The notes under the pieces were generated by a model. The model worked only from the letters and a program-made list of their open reading frames with translations, searched no databases and was not told where the DNA came from. From a bacterium (lineage in GTDB: Bacteria; Bacillota; Clostridia; Lachnospirales; Lachnospiraceae), in the NCBI GenBank assembly GCA_028727105.1, contig JAQYOU010000178.1, positions 1 to 37,693 on the forward strand: a stretch of 37,693 nucleotides of DNA, in the 5' to 3' direction. Position 1 is the first letter of the stretch. Each line of letters opens with the position of its first letter. This document shows, piece by piece, positions 8,500 through 17,243 of this stretch. A program made the position numbers and the translations under genes.

Positions 8500-11400
8500 A
8501 TGATGGATCAGATACAAATGACGTCAGAACAACAGAAACAGAACGAACATATGAAAATGGAGCAGCCCAAAAGTATACTGCATGCAGCGGAACAGATGGA
8601 GCGACCGGTGGAGATTACGAAAACAGAAAGTTCCATTCTGGATCGGATGAATGCCCTTCCGACAGAGTGCTGTGTGATGGAACAGCAGCTGAAGCGGGAG
8701 GTAGAGGAAGCCGGAAAGCTGGGGCGCAGTGCAGTCGTGCGAAGTCAACGGAACAGACGTGCCCAACTGCTGCAAAAAAGGGAAGACTATCAGAATTTTT
8801 TCCTGCCTGTGGATACCTATCTGAAAAAACTGACGGATGCTTTTGACCGGGAGAAAACGCAGAATGTACATACAGTGTCAGAGCATCTGGCAGCAAGTAT
8901 TGAGAAATTTGAAACAGTACAGCTCTTTGCGGACAAGCGCGAAAAAAATCCGAAGATGCTGGCTTTGTGTGAGTTGTTCGATCAGCTGCAGAAGATAGAC
9001 GCGAATGCTGTTACAACGGAACAGATGCAGGAGCTGGGCGCGCATTATGAAGAACTGGGATTTGGGAAAGCAGATTCTGTCAGCATGCAGTATATGGATA
9101 CGGAATATCCCCAGAGTGCATATATGATCCTTTTTCAAAATGTTGCACTGGAACTGTTTGAGATGGTCAATGTGCTGCCAAAGGATGCGGTCAATCTGAA
9201 ATATCTGGCAAAGCTATACGGTATTGCATCGGCATCCTCTATGGCGGTTGGCAGGATGTGCGTCAGTGAGGAATTCAAACAGCAGCTCATGGCACGGAAG
9301 GAGAAAAAAGAGCGCGAAGAACGTGCGCGGATCAAGGCAGCGCAAACGAAGGAGGCGAATCTGCGGTATATCCGTAAGGGAATTGGAGCAAACGGAAAGA
9401 CTCCGGAACAGTGGCCGATGGAGGCATATGCGGAAACGGTCATTCGTTTGATCGGTGAAGGCCAATTGGAGACTCTGTCTATGGAGGAAGTGGCGTACAG
9501 GGTACAGCGTATGCAGGAATGTATGCAGTCGAATATCAACCTGATCGCGCGCCAGGTGATACAGGCAGGTGCTGTCTATCAGCTGCCCGCGCTGCAGGAA
9601 TCGTTGAAGGCGACAGTCACAGAGCTGGTGGGGGATCAGCTGCTCACAGAGGTCTGTCAGGCAGATGAACTGCAGAAAGTAGTAGAGCAGGCAAAGCAGC
9701 AGATGTCGCAGGAATGCGCGGTTTACAAGGAGTATTATGATCATCTGCAAAAAGATGAAGTGTTTTCGCAGCTTCCCAATGTCTATCAGAATGCGCAGCT
9801 GCAAACATATATGACGGGAGAAAGTCTGGAACAATTCAAAGAGAAGATCGCGCCGTTGCGTGAACAGGTTCAGGTGAACCTGAAGATACTGGAGCAGCGG
9901 ATTTCGGATACGCTGGTTGAGAAAATGTGCGAGCCTGCAAAAAATAAGTTTCTGGAAACGGACGGAGCGATTTTGCTGGTGGGATCTGTGCGTCAGATCA
10001 GTACAAAGATAGACTGGTATCTGACCTATATCAGGGAGTATGCACCGGAGATTTTTGATCAGGCAGAGGGATTATTGGCAAAAACGTATCTGCGTCAGGC
10101 TGATCAGCTGAAAGAGAAACAGACAGAGCCGTATCTGTTCAGTGAGCAGCTGCAGGGAAACGCATTCTGTTCATGGGAAGGGTTTTCCGGAATGCTGTCC
10201 GGCTACGAGAAGGATCTTATGGAATGCCTGGATAAAGCACTGGCGGATCAGCTGTTTCACGAGGACTACCTGAAAGATGTACGTTGTATCAAGGATCTGG
10301 ATGATCTGCAATATCATGAATTTGCGGATTTTCTGACAATGCTTCGGGCGAATCTGGGAGCGGCGCTTTTGGACTGGTCCATGATTCATTGTCCGATGGA
10401 GCGTGAGATCCGCACCTCACTGCTGCCCGGTATGCTGGATGGATCGATCAAAGAGAACAATTTCCTTGCAGTCATGCAACGGGAACTGGAGCGGTATGAA
10501 ACGAAGCAGCAACTGCAAAAACAGCGGCGGAATGTGCTGTTTGGCTATTCCGACAAGCCCCATGGGGAGATCCGGTTCCGTTATCTGGATGTGGTGGCGA
10601 ATACATCCATCAACAAAGAACCGCGGAGTGTCTCGCGAACCAGACGTTTTGCGAATGCGGCGAAGGCCATTGAGCAGATGAAGAAACTGGAACCGGGGCT
10701 TTATGGCGCTTTTCAGGTGCGGATAACGATTCTCAGCGGGAATGACAATCTGACAAGTAAAGCAATCTTAGACGAGGTCAATGAGCGGATCGAAGATTCG
10801 ATCAAGACAAGTAGCGGCGAAAAAAGGGAGTCTTTGCGGGAACTGAAAAAACTGATCAATGCCGAGGGCGGATGTGGTTTGGAACTGGTAGCCGGCGAGT
10901 ATGCGGATCTCTTCCTGCAAGATGAATTATTTCGACGTTCTTTTACAGCAGATAAACGAGAGGTGTATGAACAGTCGCTGACGGAAAAAATAAGTCGGTA
11001 CAGAAAACGTTATGAACAGGTGGTGCGCAGGTCCGGCGATCATGAGATGGCAGAAACGGTGCGGGAGGCATTGGCAGGTCTGGAGGATCTGGATCAGGAT
11101 GTGGAGGCACGGAAAGAACGAAATCTGGCGAAATACGGGGTGGAAAGTTTTGAGGCGCTTTTGGATGCCTTGGACGAGTATCTGGGCATTGACGTAAAGA
11201 CACAGAAAAAGTCAAAGACCGAAACGGCGATGCAAAAAGAGGCCCGGGAGACGGCAGCGCGTTACAAAAGCCGTCTGGAACAGATTCAGGAACTGCACGG
11301 CGGTCTGTATCAGCAGCTGATCCCACTGATGGCAGAGGATGCAGACATTTTTGAGGCGCTGACACTTCTACCTGATGCGGCCTTTGGAGCATTTTTGCAG

Positions 11401-14400
11401 AAACTGGATGCGCGGCTGCTGGAACCGATGAAACTGCTTGGCAAGAGTTATGGCATAGAAAGTGGTTTTACAAAGCAGGCCTTGTTGGAATACGGCCCTG
11501 CAATGATCATGGGATCTATTCCCAAAGCCGGGTGGAAGGATACCTTTTCCAAGTATTATGCAAGGATCAGTGATTATGTCATAGGAAAACATTCGATCTC
11601 AAGTACCTTCCGGGATATTGTGAACCAGCAGGAGGATCTTGCACCGTATCTGATCTCGATCCTGCTGGATCAGAAGTACGGCAGTATGCTTCTGGCGAAC
11701 CGCATGGAATGGAAACGTGTGAGCGAGGAATATCGTGTGCGTATCAGTGCAAATGAAGCCAGTTTAAAAAAGGCAGTTGGCGATGGAAACGATTATGCAT
11801 CCATCGAAAGGTTTTTGTTAAGTTCTATTGCAATGGAGTCGAAAGAGGAGTTTTCGGCAAACCTTCCCGCGCGCCTGGAAGCATACCGTAGACAGACAGA
11901 GGAGACGCGCCGGGATACGGAGCGTGCAGAGCGTGTCCTGGAGAGCCAGAGATCTGTTTTGCTTCAGGTGGAAATGAAAAAGCAAAAGGGGAAAGAGGCG
12001 GATGCGAAAGACCGCGTGATCCTACAGTCCATGAAACATGGCAGGGAATGTCTGACACCGGTTCTCATGACCTATCAGAAGGACGGACAGTCGTTGCCGG
12101 ATGCCGCAGCTGTGGAAAAGGCGAAAAAGCTGGTGGAAACAGCGCTCGGTGAGCAGACCGGGCAGCTTCCAAGACTCTTGACAGACCTCCTGGCAGAGCG
12201 TGTGCTTGCCGGCGACCGTGACATGAAAAAGGCGCAGATCCGGGAGGAAGCGGATCGTCTCGTGCGGATCTATGATAAGATCTCTTCGAGGGAATTTGGA
12301 AGAGATAATGCGCATCTGTCGGCGCGGATGCAGGAGTCGTTTCTGACTTACCTGTACTGTCAGGAAAAACAGTTTCAGTCTGAAAAGCAGCCGCAGAATG
12401 AGGATGAGCGTATGCAAGCGGGATTTGTATCCTTTGCTGCTGCACAAAAGCTGCTTACCGGAGTGCGCAGTCTGGATGTGAAGGGGAAGGTGGCATCCAA
12501 AGAGAAGGAAGAGCTGCTGCAGGCAGTGCAGGCAGCCTTATATACGATGCCGGAAGAACAGCTGCGTGAATTTGTGGAGCGCAGAAGCCGCTATGTGGCG
12601 CGTCTGGATCAGATCGAACCCCTCTGTGAGGAGGCGGCAAAGGAATACTGCGAACAGCCTGCACAGCAGCAGGCGCTCAAGCTGGGGCTGCTTGCCTATT
12701 ACCGCGAGGAGCTGATGGGCGAGGATCAGATCAATATGGGGGAACTGACCGGTCAGATAGCGGCACTGCTTCAGGATGAAAAGGTGCGACAGTATCTGTC
12801 ACAGACAAAGGCACAGTTGTTTGCGTCCACCGGAAGCGACGCTCTGACTGCGGATGAGCAGCTGACGGATACGTTCCTGACGCGTGAGCAGTTTGAGGAA
12901 GCGTTGGGAGAATTGCTCACAGACGATGCAAGAGAGAAGTATAACGGTCTCTCACTGCAGCAGCGTAAGATTTTTGCATTGGCGCTCAATGTGCCCGGTA
13001 TGCAGACCGCAGTGTCAGGATTGCGAGGCTATCAGATGTTTCGACAGGAAGCGGATGAGCGGGGCGAACTGGCGGTCATCAATGGACAGGTACAGCGCTA
13101 TATCCATCATGATCTGTTTGAACCTCAGATCGACTACGCAAAGGCATTGGAACGGCTGCAGACGGGAAAACAGCAGCTGAATGAGCATACCTTTGAAGAG
13201 GCAATGACCTTTACGCAGATGGTAGAGAACAGCCGGCAGGAGCAGTATGAGCCGGATCTCACACGTCTTCGTGATGCCAGGAGTCTTATAGAAGCGGCAA
13301 ATAACGCAGCTCCTGTGGATGCGCTTGCAAGAACACAGAAGGTGTCGAAGGGCATCAGATCGAAAGAGATCTTTTTTGAGCAGCTGGTATTATCGGACGG
13401 TGAAAAGGAGCAGAAACTAAAGGAACGGCTACAGATGATGAAGGGCAACGAACAGGCTGTCTGGAGGCTGATACAGGTGCTGCAGGATCGAACCGTGATC
13501 GATCATTCTACGACAGTTGGCGTGTGGGGGCGTGCGCAGGGCGAGGTGACACCTTTTGTCAATGAAGGAAAACGCATGGCCATGCTGGAACGGGCAGAAA
13601 AGGGAATGGATCTTGGCGAAGGATCGTTGACATCCGTACATTTGGACCGGGCGATGAATACGCTGCTCAGCTATCAGCTGCGCAATGATATTCCTATGGT
13701 GCACAATGTGCTGACGTCAAAGGATTTTGCGGACGGCGCATTAGAGCGAAAAACAGTTGTGGACTGGAAACTTCTGGAGCGGGCACTGGATCTGGTGGAT
13801 GAGATGAATCGCGCGCAGACACGTCTGAATGCGATGAAACAGGCACCGAAGCTGATCCTTCAGGGAAAGAATGAGAAGGCAAAGGCGGAGTACACAAGGC
13901 ATCAGGAGATAGGAGCAAAAGTGGATACGGAGGAGGCGTTTGAGGCATTTTTTGAGGAAATGGCAAAAAAAGAAGGGCAGACGCTGCTGCTGACAGGTTA
14001 TCGAATGCTGAGTAAGGAAGACCGTACACTTTTTATCCGCGCACTTGGTTCCAGATGGGTGTTAGACGTCTCGAAGGAGCATATCATGGCAAATCGTTTT
14101 GGAATGATCGATCGTGATTATGCGGATCCTGCCGGAAGAGATGAGTTGTGTAATGAGTATTTTGCAAATGCGCTGAGTGCCCAGCCGGGCGTTGCACTGT
14201 CTGAACAGGCATATGAGAAAGCGTTTGCGGGGATGCTTTCCGCACAGGTAAATGATGCTGTTGATTATACACAGATCCGGAATGCGGATCTTTCCGTCAA
14301 TCTCTCAAGCGGCGCACAGCTCTTTGGGCCGGCAAGAACAACGGCAGTTGACTGGAAGCTGGTGATGCGGGCACTGCAGCTGGTACACCGGTGCTCGAAT

Positions 14401-15540
14401 GAGAGTGAGATCTATGCCGGAGACAGAGAACTGTATGTCTCACAGGGGGATCTGTCCGAGACCGGACAATTTCAGTTTGAGTCCGCATATCTGCGGCGCA
14501 ACCTGCACAGTGCCGGAAATCGTCTGACCAGATATTTTGGAAGACGTGTGGCTGCGAATGTAAAGGAAAAGCTGCCGGGACCGTTAGTTATGATCGTGCG
14601 CGGAGCAGTGCCGGTCAATGTGAACAATGCGTTGGCGCAGTATGCGGCCTTCGCACCGGAGGAGGAAGAAGAAAAGGGCCTTGTTGGAAGTGTGGCAGAG
14701 AAAGCGGATACACTGGACAGCCTGATGAATGATATGATCGGTGAAAATGCGAAAAAGTATGGTGTTTTCACGGAAGGCTTTCAGGAATCCTTTGAGGAAT
14801 GGGGAGAAAAGCTGGGAGATTTTTCTACCGCGGTGAGTTATTTATCGGATACGCTTGACATCATCGAAGCATTTTCAAATAAACGCAAGCTCGGTAAGGC
14901 AGCGGACAGTGCAAAAGAGGCGGATGCGGAAGATGAAGTGCGGATGAGAGAGGCCGCGGAACATCAGACCACGGAGCAGGCGCAGCGCAGCAGACAGGCA
15001 AAGGAGCGAAACGTGCTGCTGCAGGGACAGGCGAAAACGAAGGCCAGCGAGCGCCAGACGGATGCGATCATTGATTCTGTTGCCTCCATTGTGGGCAATG
15101 CACTGGGTGAGGTCTTTGAGGATCAGTCGGATCTCATATCGACCGCAGTGACAGAAGCCGGCAAATTAATAAACATGATACGAAGTTACAGCAACGATAA
15201 GGCGAGTGTGAGGGAGTATTTTGAAAAACGGGGAGAGATTTCACGCTTAAAAGAGGTGATGGAGAAAGAGTTGCCGGGCTCTTTTACAGAAAAAGACAGT
15301 CTGGATCTCATCCGGCAGGCGCGGGGCTATGAGAATTATACCGAAATGGCATCCTTTGTGGGACTGAATGTCACACGTTCCCTGCTCTTTTGTGCGAGTC
15401 CTTTTAACAGACAGGAGTCGCTGCGCATTGTTGCACTGGCAACACTTGGAGTGCTGGGTATGGAGGATGTCATCGGAAGCTGTGACAATCAATCAGCAGA
15501 GCGCGTGTATGAGGCGATCATGGGCGGTGAATACCGATAG
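8500..15540 (+). CDS. Giant 2346-residue helical-repeat protein of unknown function
   Basis: I do not recognise this family. The uninterrupted frame encodes a very large, mostly charged and glutamine/glutamate-rich protein. It has no signal peptide, no convincing membrane helix near the start, and no HExxH, Walker A or protease triad motif that I could find. Visible parts: a Q/M/E-rich start; a strongly charged helix near residues 264-285 (ARKEKKEREERARIKAA); a more globular stretch near 675-780 (NVLFGYSDKPHGEIRFRYLDV); a coiled-coil-like segment near 1128-1175 (RRQTEETRRDTERAERVLES). About three degenerate repeats follow between 1484 and 1990, with DWKLLERALDLVDE near 1753 and DWKLVMRALQLVHR near 1949. 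After these come a short hydrophobic patch near 2026 (GPLVMIVRGAVPVNV), an acidic run (EEEEEKG), another charged helix at 2125-2190, and a compact C-terminal domain (2262-2346, containing RQARGYENYTEMASFVGLNV). GGGAGG precedes tandem ATGs at 8500 and 8503; either could be the start. Confidence 0.85.
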   Translation: MMDQIQMTSEQQKQNEHMKMEQPKSILHAAEQMERPVEITKTESSILDRMNALPTECCVMEQQLKREVEEAGKLGRSAVVRSQRNRRAQLLQKREDYQNFFLPVDTYLKKLTDAFDREKTQNVHTVSEHLAASIEKFETVQLFADKREKNPKMLALCELFDQLQKIDANAVTTEQMQELGAHYEELGFGKADSVSMQYMDTEYPQSAYMILFQNVALELFEMVNVLPKDAVNLKYLAKLYGIASASSMAVGRMCVSEEFKQQLMARKEKKEREERARIKAAQTKEANLRYIRKGIGANGKTPEQWPMEAYAETVIRLIGEGQLETLSMEEVAYRVQRMQECMQSNINLIARQVIQAGAVYQLPALQESLKATVTELVGDQLLTEVCQADELQKVVEQAKQQMSQECAVYKEYYDHLQKDEVFSQLPNVYQNAQLQTYMTGESLEQFKEKIAPLREQVQVNLKILEQRISDTLVEKMCEPAKNKFLETDGAILLVGSVRQISTKIDWYLTYIREYAPEIFDQAEGLLAKTYLRQADQLKEKQTEPYLFSEQLQGNAFCSWEGFSGMLSGYEKDLMECLDKALADQLFHEDYLKDVRCIKDLDDLQYHEFADFLTMLRANLGAALLDWSMIHCPMEREIRTSLLPGMLDGSIKENNFLAVMQRELERYETKQQLQKQRRNVLFGYSDKPHGEIRFRYLDVVANTSINKEPRSVSRTRRFANAAKAIEQMKKLEPGLYGAFQVRITILSGNDNLTSKAILDEVNERIEDSIKTSSGEKRESLRELKKLINAEGGCGLELVAGEYADLFLQDELFRRSFTADKREVYEQSLTEKISRYRKRYEQVVRRSGDHEMAETVREALAGLEDLDQDVEARKERNLAKYGVESFEALLDALDEYLGIDVKTQKKSKTETAMQKEARETAARYKSRLEQIQELHGGLYQQLIPLMAEDADIFEALTLLPDAAFGAFLQKLDARLLEPMKLLGKSYGIESGFTKQALLEYGPAMIMGSIPKAGWKDTFSKYYARISDYVIGKHSISSTFRDIVNQQEDLAPYLISILLDQKYGSMLLANRMEWKRVSEEYRVRISANEASLKKAVGDGNDYASIERFLLSSIAMESKEEFSANLPARLEAYRRQTEETRRDTERAERVLESQRSVLLQVEMKKQKGKEADAKDRVILQSMKHGRECLTPVLMTYQKDGQSLPDAAAVEKAKKLVETALGEQTGQLPRLLTDLLAERVLAGDRDMKKAQIREEADRLVRIYDKISSREFGRDNAHLSARMQESFLTYLYCQEKQFQSEKQPQNEDERMQAGFVSFAAAQKLLTGVRSLDVKGKVASKEKEELLQAVQAALYTMPEEQLREFVERRSRYVARLDQIEPLCEEAAKEYCEQPAQQQALKLGLLAYYREELMGEDQINMGELTGQIAALLQDEKVRQYLSQTKAQLFASTGSDALTADEQLTDTFLTREQFEEALGELLTDDAREKYNGLSLQQRKIFALALNVPGMQTAVSGLRGYQMFRQEADERGELAVINGQVQRYIHHDLFEPQIDYAKALERLQTGKQQLNEHTFEEAMTFTQMVENSRQEQYEPDLTRLRDARSLIEAANNAAPVDALARTQKVSKGIRSKEIFFEQLVLSDGEKEQKLKERLQMMKGNEQAVWRLIQVLQDRTVIDHSTTVGVWGRAQGEVTPFVNEGKRMAMLERAEKGMDLGEGSLTSVHLDRAMNTLLSYQLRNDIPMVHNVLTSKDFADGALERKTVVDWKLLERALDLVDEMNRAQTRLNAMKQAPKLILQGKNEKAKAEYTRHQEIGAKVDTEEAFEAFFEEMAKKEGQTLLLTGYRMLSKEDRTLFIRALGSRWVLDVSKEHIMANRFGMIDRDYADPAGRDELCNEYFANALSAQPGVALSEQAYEKAFAGMLSAQVNDAVDYTQIRNADLSVNLSSGAQLFGPARTTAVDWKLVMRALQLVHRCSNESEIYAGDRELYVSQGDLSETGQFQFESAYLRRNLHSAGNRLTRYFGRRVAANVKEKLPGPLVMIVRGAVPVNVNNALAQYAAFAPEEEEEKGLVGSVAEKADTLDSLMNDMIGENAKKYGVFTEGFQESFEEWGEKLGDFSTAVSYLSDTLDIIEAFSNKRKLGKAADSAKEADAEDEVRMREAAEHQTTEQAQRSRQAKERNVLLQGQAKTKASERQTDAIIDSVASIVGNALGEVFEDQSDLISTAVTEAGKLINMIRSYSNDKASVREYFEKRGEISRLKEVMEKELPGSFTEKDSLDLIRQARGYENYTEMASFVGLNVTRSLLFCASPFNRQESLRIVALATLGVLGMEDVIGSCDNQSAERVYEAIMGGEYR

Positions 15541-15568
15541 ATGGAATATATCGGTGCATAAAAAATGG

Positions 15569-15597
15569 TTGAAGTCTGACATGGGATGTGTTATAAT
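15569..15597 (+). promoter_or_regulatory. Strong promoter of scfA
   Basis: TTGAAG (15569-15574), a 17-base spacer and a perfect TATAAT (15592-15597) preceded by TG at 15589-15590 (extended -10). It lies 35 bases before the scfA start and indicates that the SCIFF genes have their own transcript, separate from the giant gene. Confidence 0.85.
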
Positions 15598-15632
15598 CCA
15601 CCCTAGGTATTGCTGAAAGGAGCGAAAAAAAT

Positions 15633-15776
15633 ATGAAGCATGTACAGACTTTAAACACAAGAAAGTTACAGAACACAGTAAAGAAGGGCGGCTGCGGCGA
15701 GTGCCAGACCTCTTGCCAGTCAGCATGTAAGACTTCCTGCACCGTAGGAAATCAGACCTGTGAGCAGTGCAAATAA
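15633..15776 (+). CDS. scfA: SCIFF ribosomal peptide precursor
   Basis: A 47-residue precursor of the ribosomally made, post-translationally modified peptide SCIFF, nearly universal in Clostridia. The leader reads MKHVQTLNTRKLQNTVKKGG. The core CGECQTSCQSACKTSC continues with TVGNQTCEQCK. Cysteines are at 21, 24, 28, 32, 36, 43 and 46, giving seven where the family name specifies six; C46 is the extra one. In the studied homologue CteA the maturase forms a thioether between Cys32 and Thr37, and both residues occur here at the same numbers. GAAAGGAG lies just upstream of the ATG. The maturase follows after an 86-base gap containing a hairpin. The biological role of mature SCIFF is not established. 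Confidence 0.96.
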   Translation: MKHVQTLNTRKLQNTVKKGGCGECQTSCQSACKTSCTVGNQTCEQCK

Positions 15777-15802
15777 GATTCTGTAAACAAAAAGATTTTC
15801 AA

Positions 15803-15831
15803 AGAGACCGTTCGCGTTGCGGACGGTCTCT
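15803..15831 (+). terminator. Hairpin between scfA and scfB without a T-run
   Basis: AGAGACCG (15803-15810) pairs with CGGTCTCT (15824-15831), with an inner CGC/GCG pairing. No T-tract follows, so it is more likely a partial terminator or a stabilising 3' end that keeps peptide message in excess over maturase message than a full stop. Confidence 0.65.
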
Positions 15832-15862
15832 GAACTGTCTATAAGAAAGGATATACGATACA

Positions 15863-17224
15863 GTGATTCATCAGTATCAGAACAATGGTTACAATATCGT
15901 TCTGGATGTGAACAGCGGAGCCATCCACGTGGTGGACGAGCTCATGTACGAGGTGATCGGGCTCTATGAGGACCATTCGCCGGAAGAGATCCGGGCGCAG
16001 CTGTCTGATAAATATGAGGCAGCAGAGATCGACGAGGCATTGTCGGAGATCAAGGAACTGATCGAAGCAAAGGAACTGTTCACGCCGGATGAATATGAAG
16101 GATATATCGAAGAACTTGGAAAGAACCGTCCGACGGTTGTCAAGGCATTGTGCCTGCACATCGCCCATGACTGCAACCTGGCCTGCAAATACTGCTTTGC
16201 GGAGGAGGGCGAATATCACGGAAAGCGTGAACTGATGTCCTTTGAGGTGGGCAAGGCGGCACTGGATTTTCTCGTTGCAAACAGCGGTAACAGACGCAAC
16301 CTTGAGGTTGACTTTTTCGGCGGCGAGCCGACATTGAATTTTCAGGTAGTGAAGGATCTGGTTGCTTACGGACGCAGCCTGGAGAAAGAGCACAACAAGA
16401 ACTTCCGGTTCACATTGACGACAAACGGTGTTCTTTTGAATGACGACATCATGGAATTTGCAAACCGTGAGATGGACAACGTCGTATTAAGTATCGACGG
16501 GCGGCCGGAGGTACATAATTTTATGCGGCCGTTCCCCAATGGTTCCGGCAGCTATGATCTGGTGGTTCCTAAGTATAAGAAGTTTGCGGACAGCAGAGAT
16601 CAGGAGCGTTACTATGTGCGCGGTACGTTTACCCACCACAATCTGGATTTTGCAGCGGATGTGTTACATCTGGCAGATCTCGGGTTCAAACAGATCTCTG
16701 TAGAGCCTGTTGTGGCACCGGACAGCGCTGATTATGCGATCCGTGAGGAGGATTTGCCTCGCTTGTATGAGGAGTATGACAAGCTGGCGCAGGAGATGAT
16801 AAAAAGGCATAAAAGTGGAAATGATTTCAATTTTTTCCACTTTATGATAGATTTAGAGGGAGGCCCCTGCGTGGCAAAACGTCTGTCAGGCTGTGGTTCG
16901 GGTACAGAATATCTGGCCGTGACACCCTGGGGTGACCTTTATCCGTGCCATCAGTTTGTTGGCAACGAGAAATTCTATCTTGGAAATGTATACGAGGGCG
17001 TGAAGCATGAGGACATCGTCACGGATTTCAAGTCCTGCAATGTATATTCCAAGGAAAAATGCAAGAATTGTTTTGCAAGATTTTATTGCAGCGGAGGTTG
17101 TGCGGCAAATTCTTACAACTTCCATGGCAGCATCCACGATGCATACGACATCGGATGTGCACTGCAAAAGAAACGTGTGGAGTGCGCGATCATGATCAAG
17201 GCTGCACTTGCACAAGAAGATTAA
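15863..17224 (+). CDS. scfB: SCIFF radical SAM maturase (SPASM family)
   Basis: A 453-residue cytoplasmic iron-sulfur enzyme that installs thioether crosslinks in the ScfA peptide using S-adenosylmethionine. Residues about 1-85 resemble the PqqD-like leader-binding domain (NIVLDVNSGAIHVVDELMYE). The radical SAM motif CNLACKYC has cysteines 104, 108 and 111. The C-terminal SPASM region holds the auxiliary-cluster cysteines: CGSGTEYLAVTPWGDLYPC, then CKNCFARFYCSGGCA and a last group near IGCALQKKRVEC. Translation starts at GTG (15863) with AAGAAAGG 12 bases upstream; no better in-frame start was found. It is followed after 19 bases by secDF, which suggests co-transcription and perhaps a link to export of the peptide. 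Confidence 0.96.
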   Translation: MIHQYQNNGYNIVLDVNSGAIHVVDELMYEVIGLYEDHSPEEIRAQLSDKYEAAEIDEALSEIKELIEAKELFTPDEYEGYIEELGKNRPTVVKALCLHIAHDCNLACKYCFAEEGEYHGKRELMSFEVGKAALDFLVANSGNRRNLEVDFFGGEPTLNFQVVKDLVAYGRSLEKEHNKNFRFTLTTNGVLLNDDIMEFANREMDNVVLSIDGRPEVHNFMRPFPNGSGSYDLVVPKYKKFADSRDQERYYVRGTFTHHNLDFAADVLHLADLGFKQISVEPVVAPDSADYAIREEDLPRLYEEYDKLAQEMIKRHKSGNDFNFFHFMIDLEGGPCVAKRLSGCGSGTEYLAVTPWGDLYPCHQFVGNEKFYLGNVYEGVKHEDIVTDFKSCNVYSKEKCKNCFARFYCSGGCAANSYNFHGSIHDAYDIGCALQKKRVECAIMIKAALAQED

Positions 17225-17243
17225 AAAAGAGAGGAAACAAGTC

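Noticed and set aside
8445..8846. Frame of 133 codons overlapping the start of the giant gene
   Set aside because: Shadow of the giant gene and the end of the GNAT gene; no ribosome binding site and atypical composition.
8500..15540. Metalloprotease or eCIS-core (DUF4157-like) identity for the giant protein
   Set aside because: I found no HExxH motif and no injection-system genes nearby; resemblance in size and style alone is not enough.
15533..15555. Terminator at the end of the giant gene
   Set aside because: ACCGATA/TATCGGT is only a 7-base stem overlapping the stop codon and is followed by an A-run, not a T-run.
5741..15568. Prophage or integrative element with attachment sites
   Set aside because: No integrase, transposase, tRNA or convincing flanking direct repeat was found, so only an unexplained insertion is proposed.
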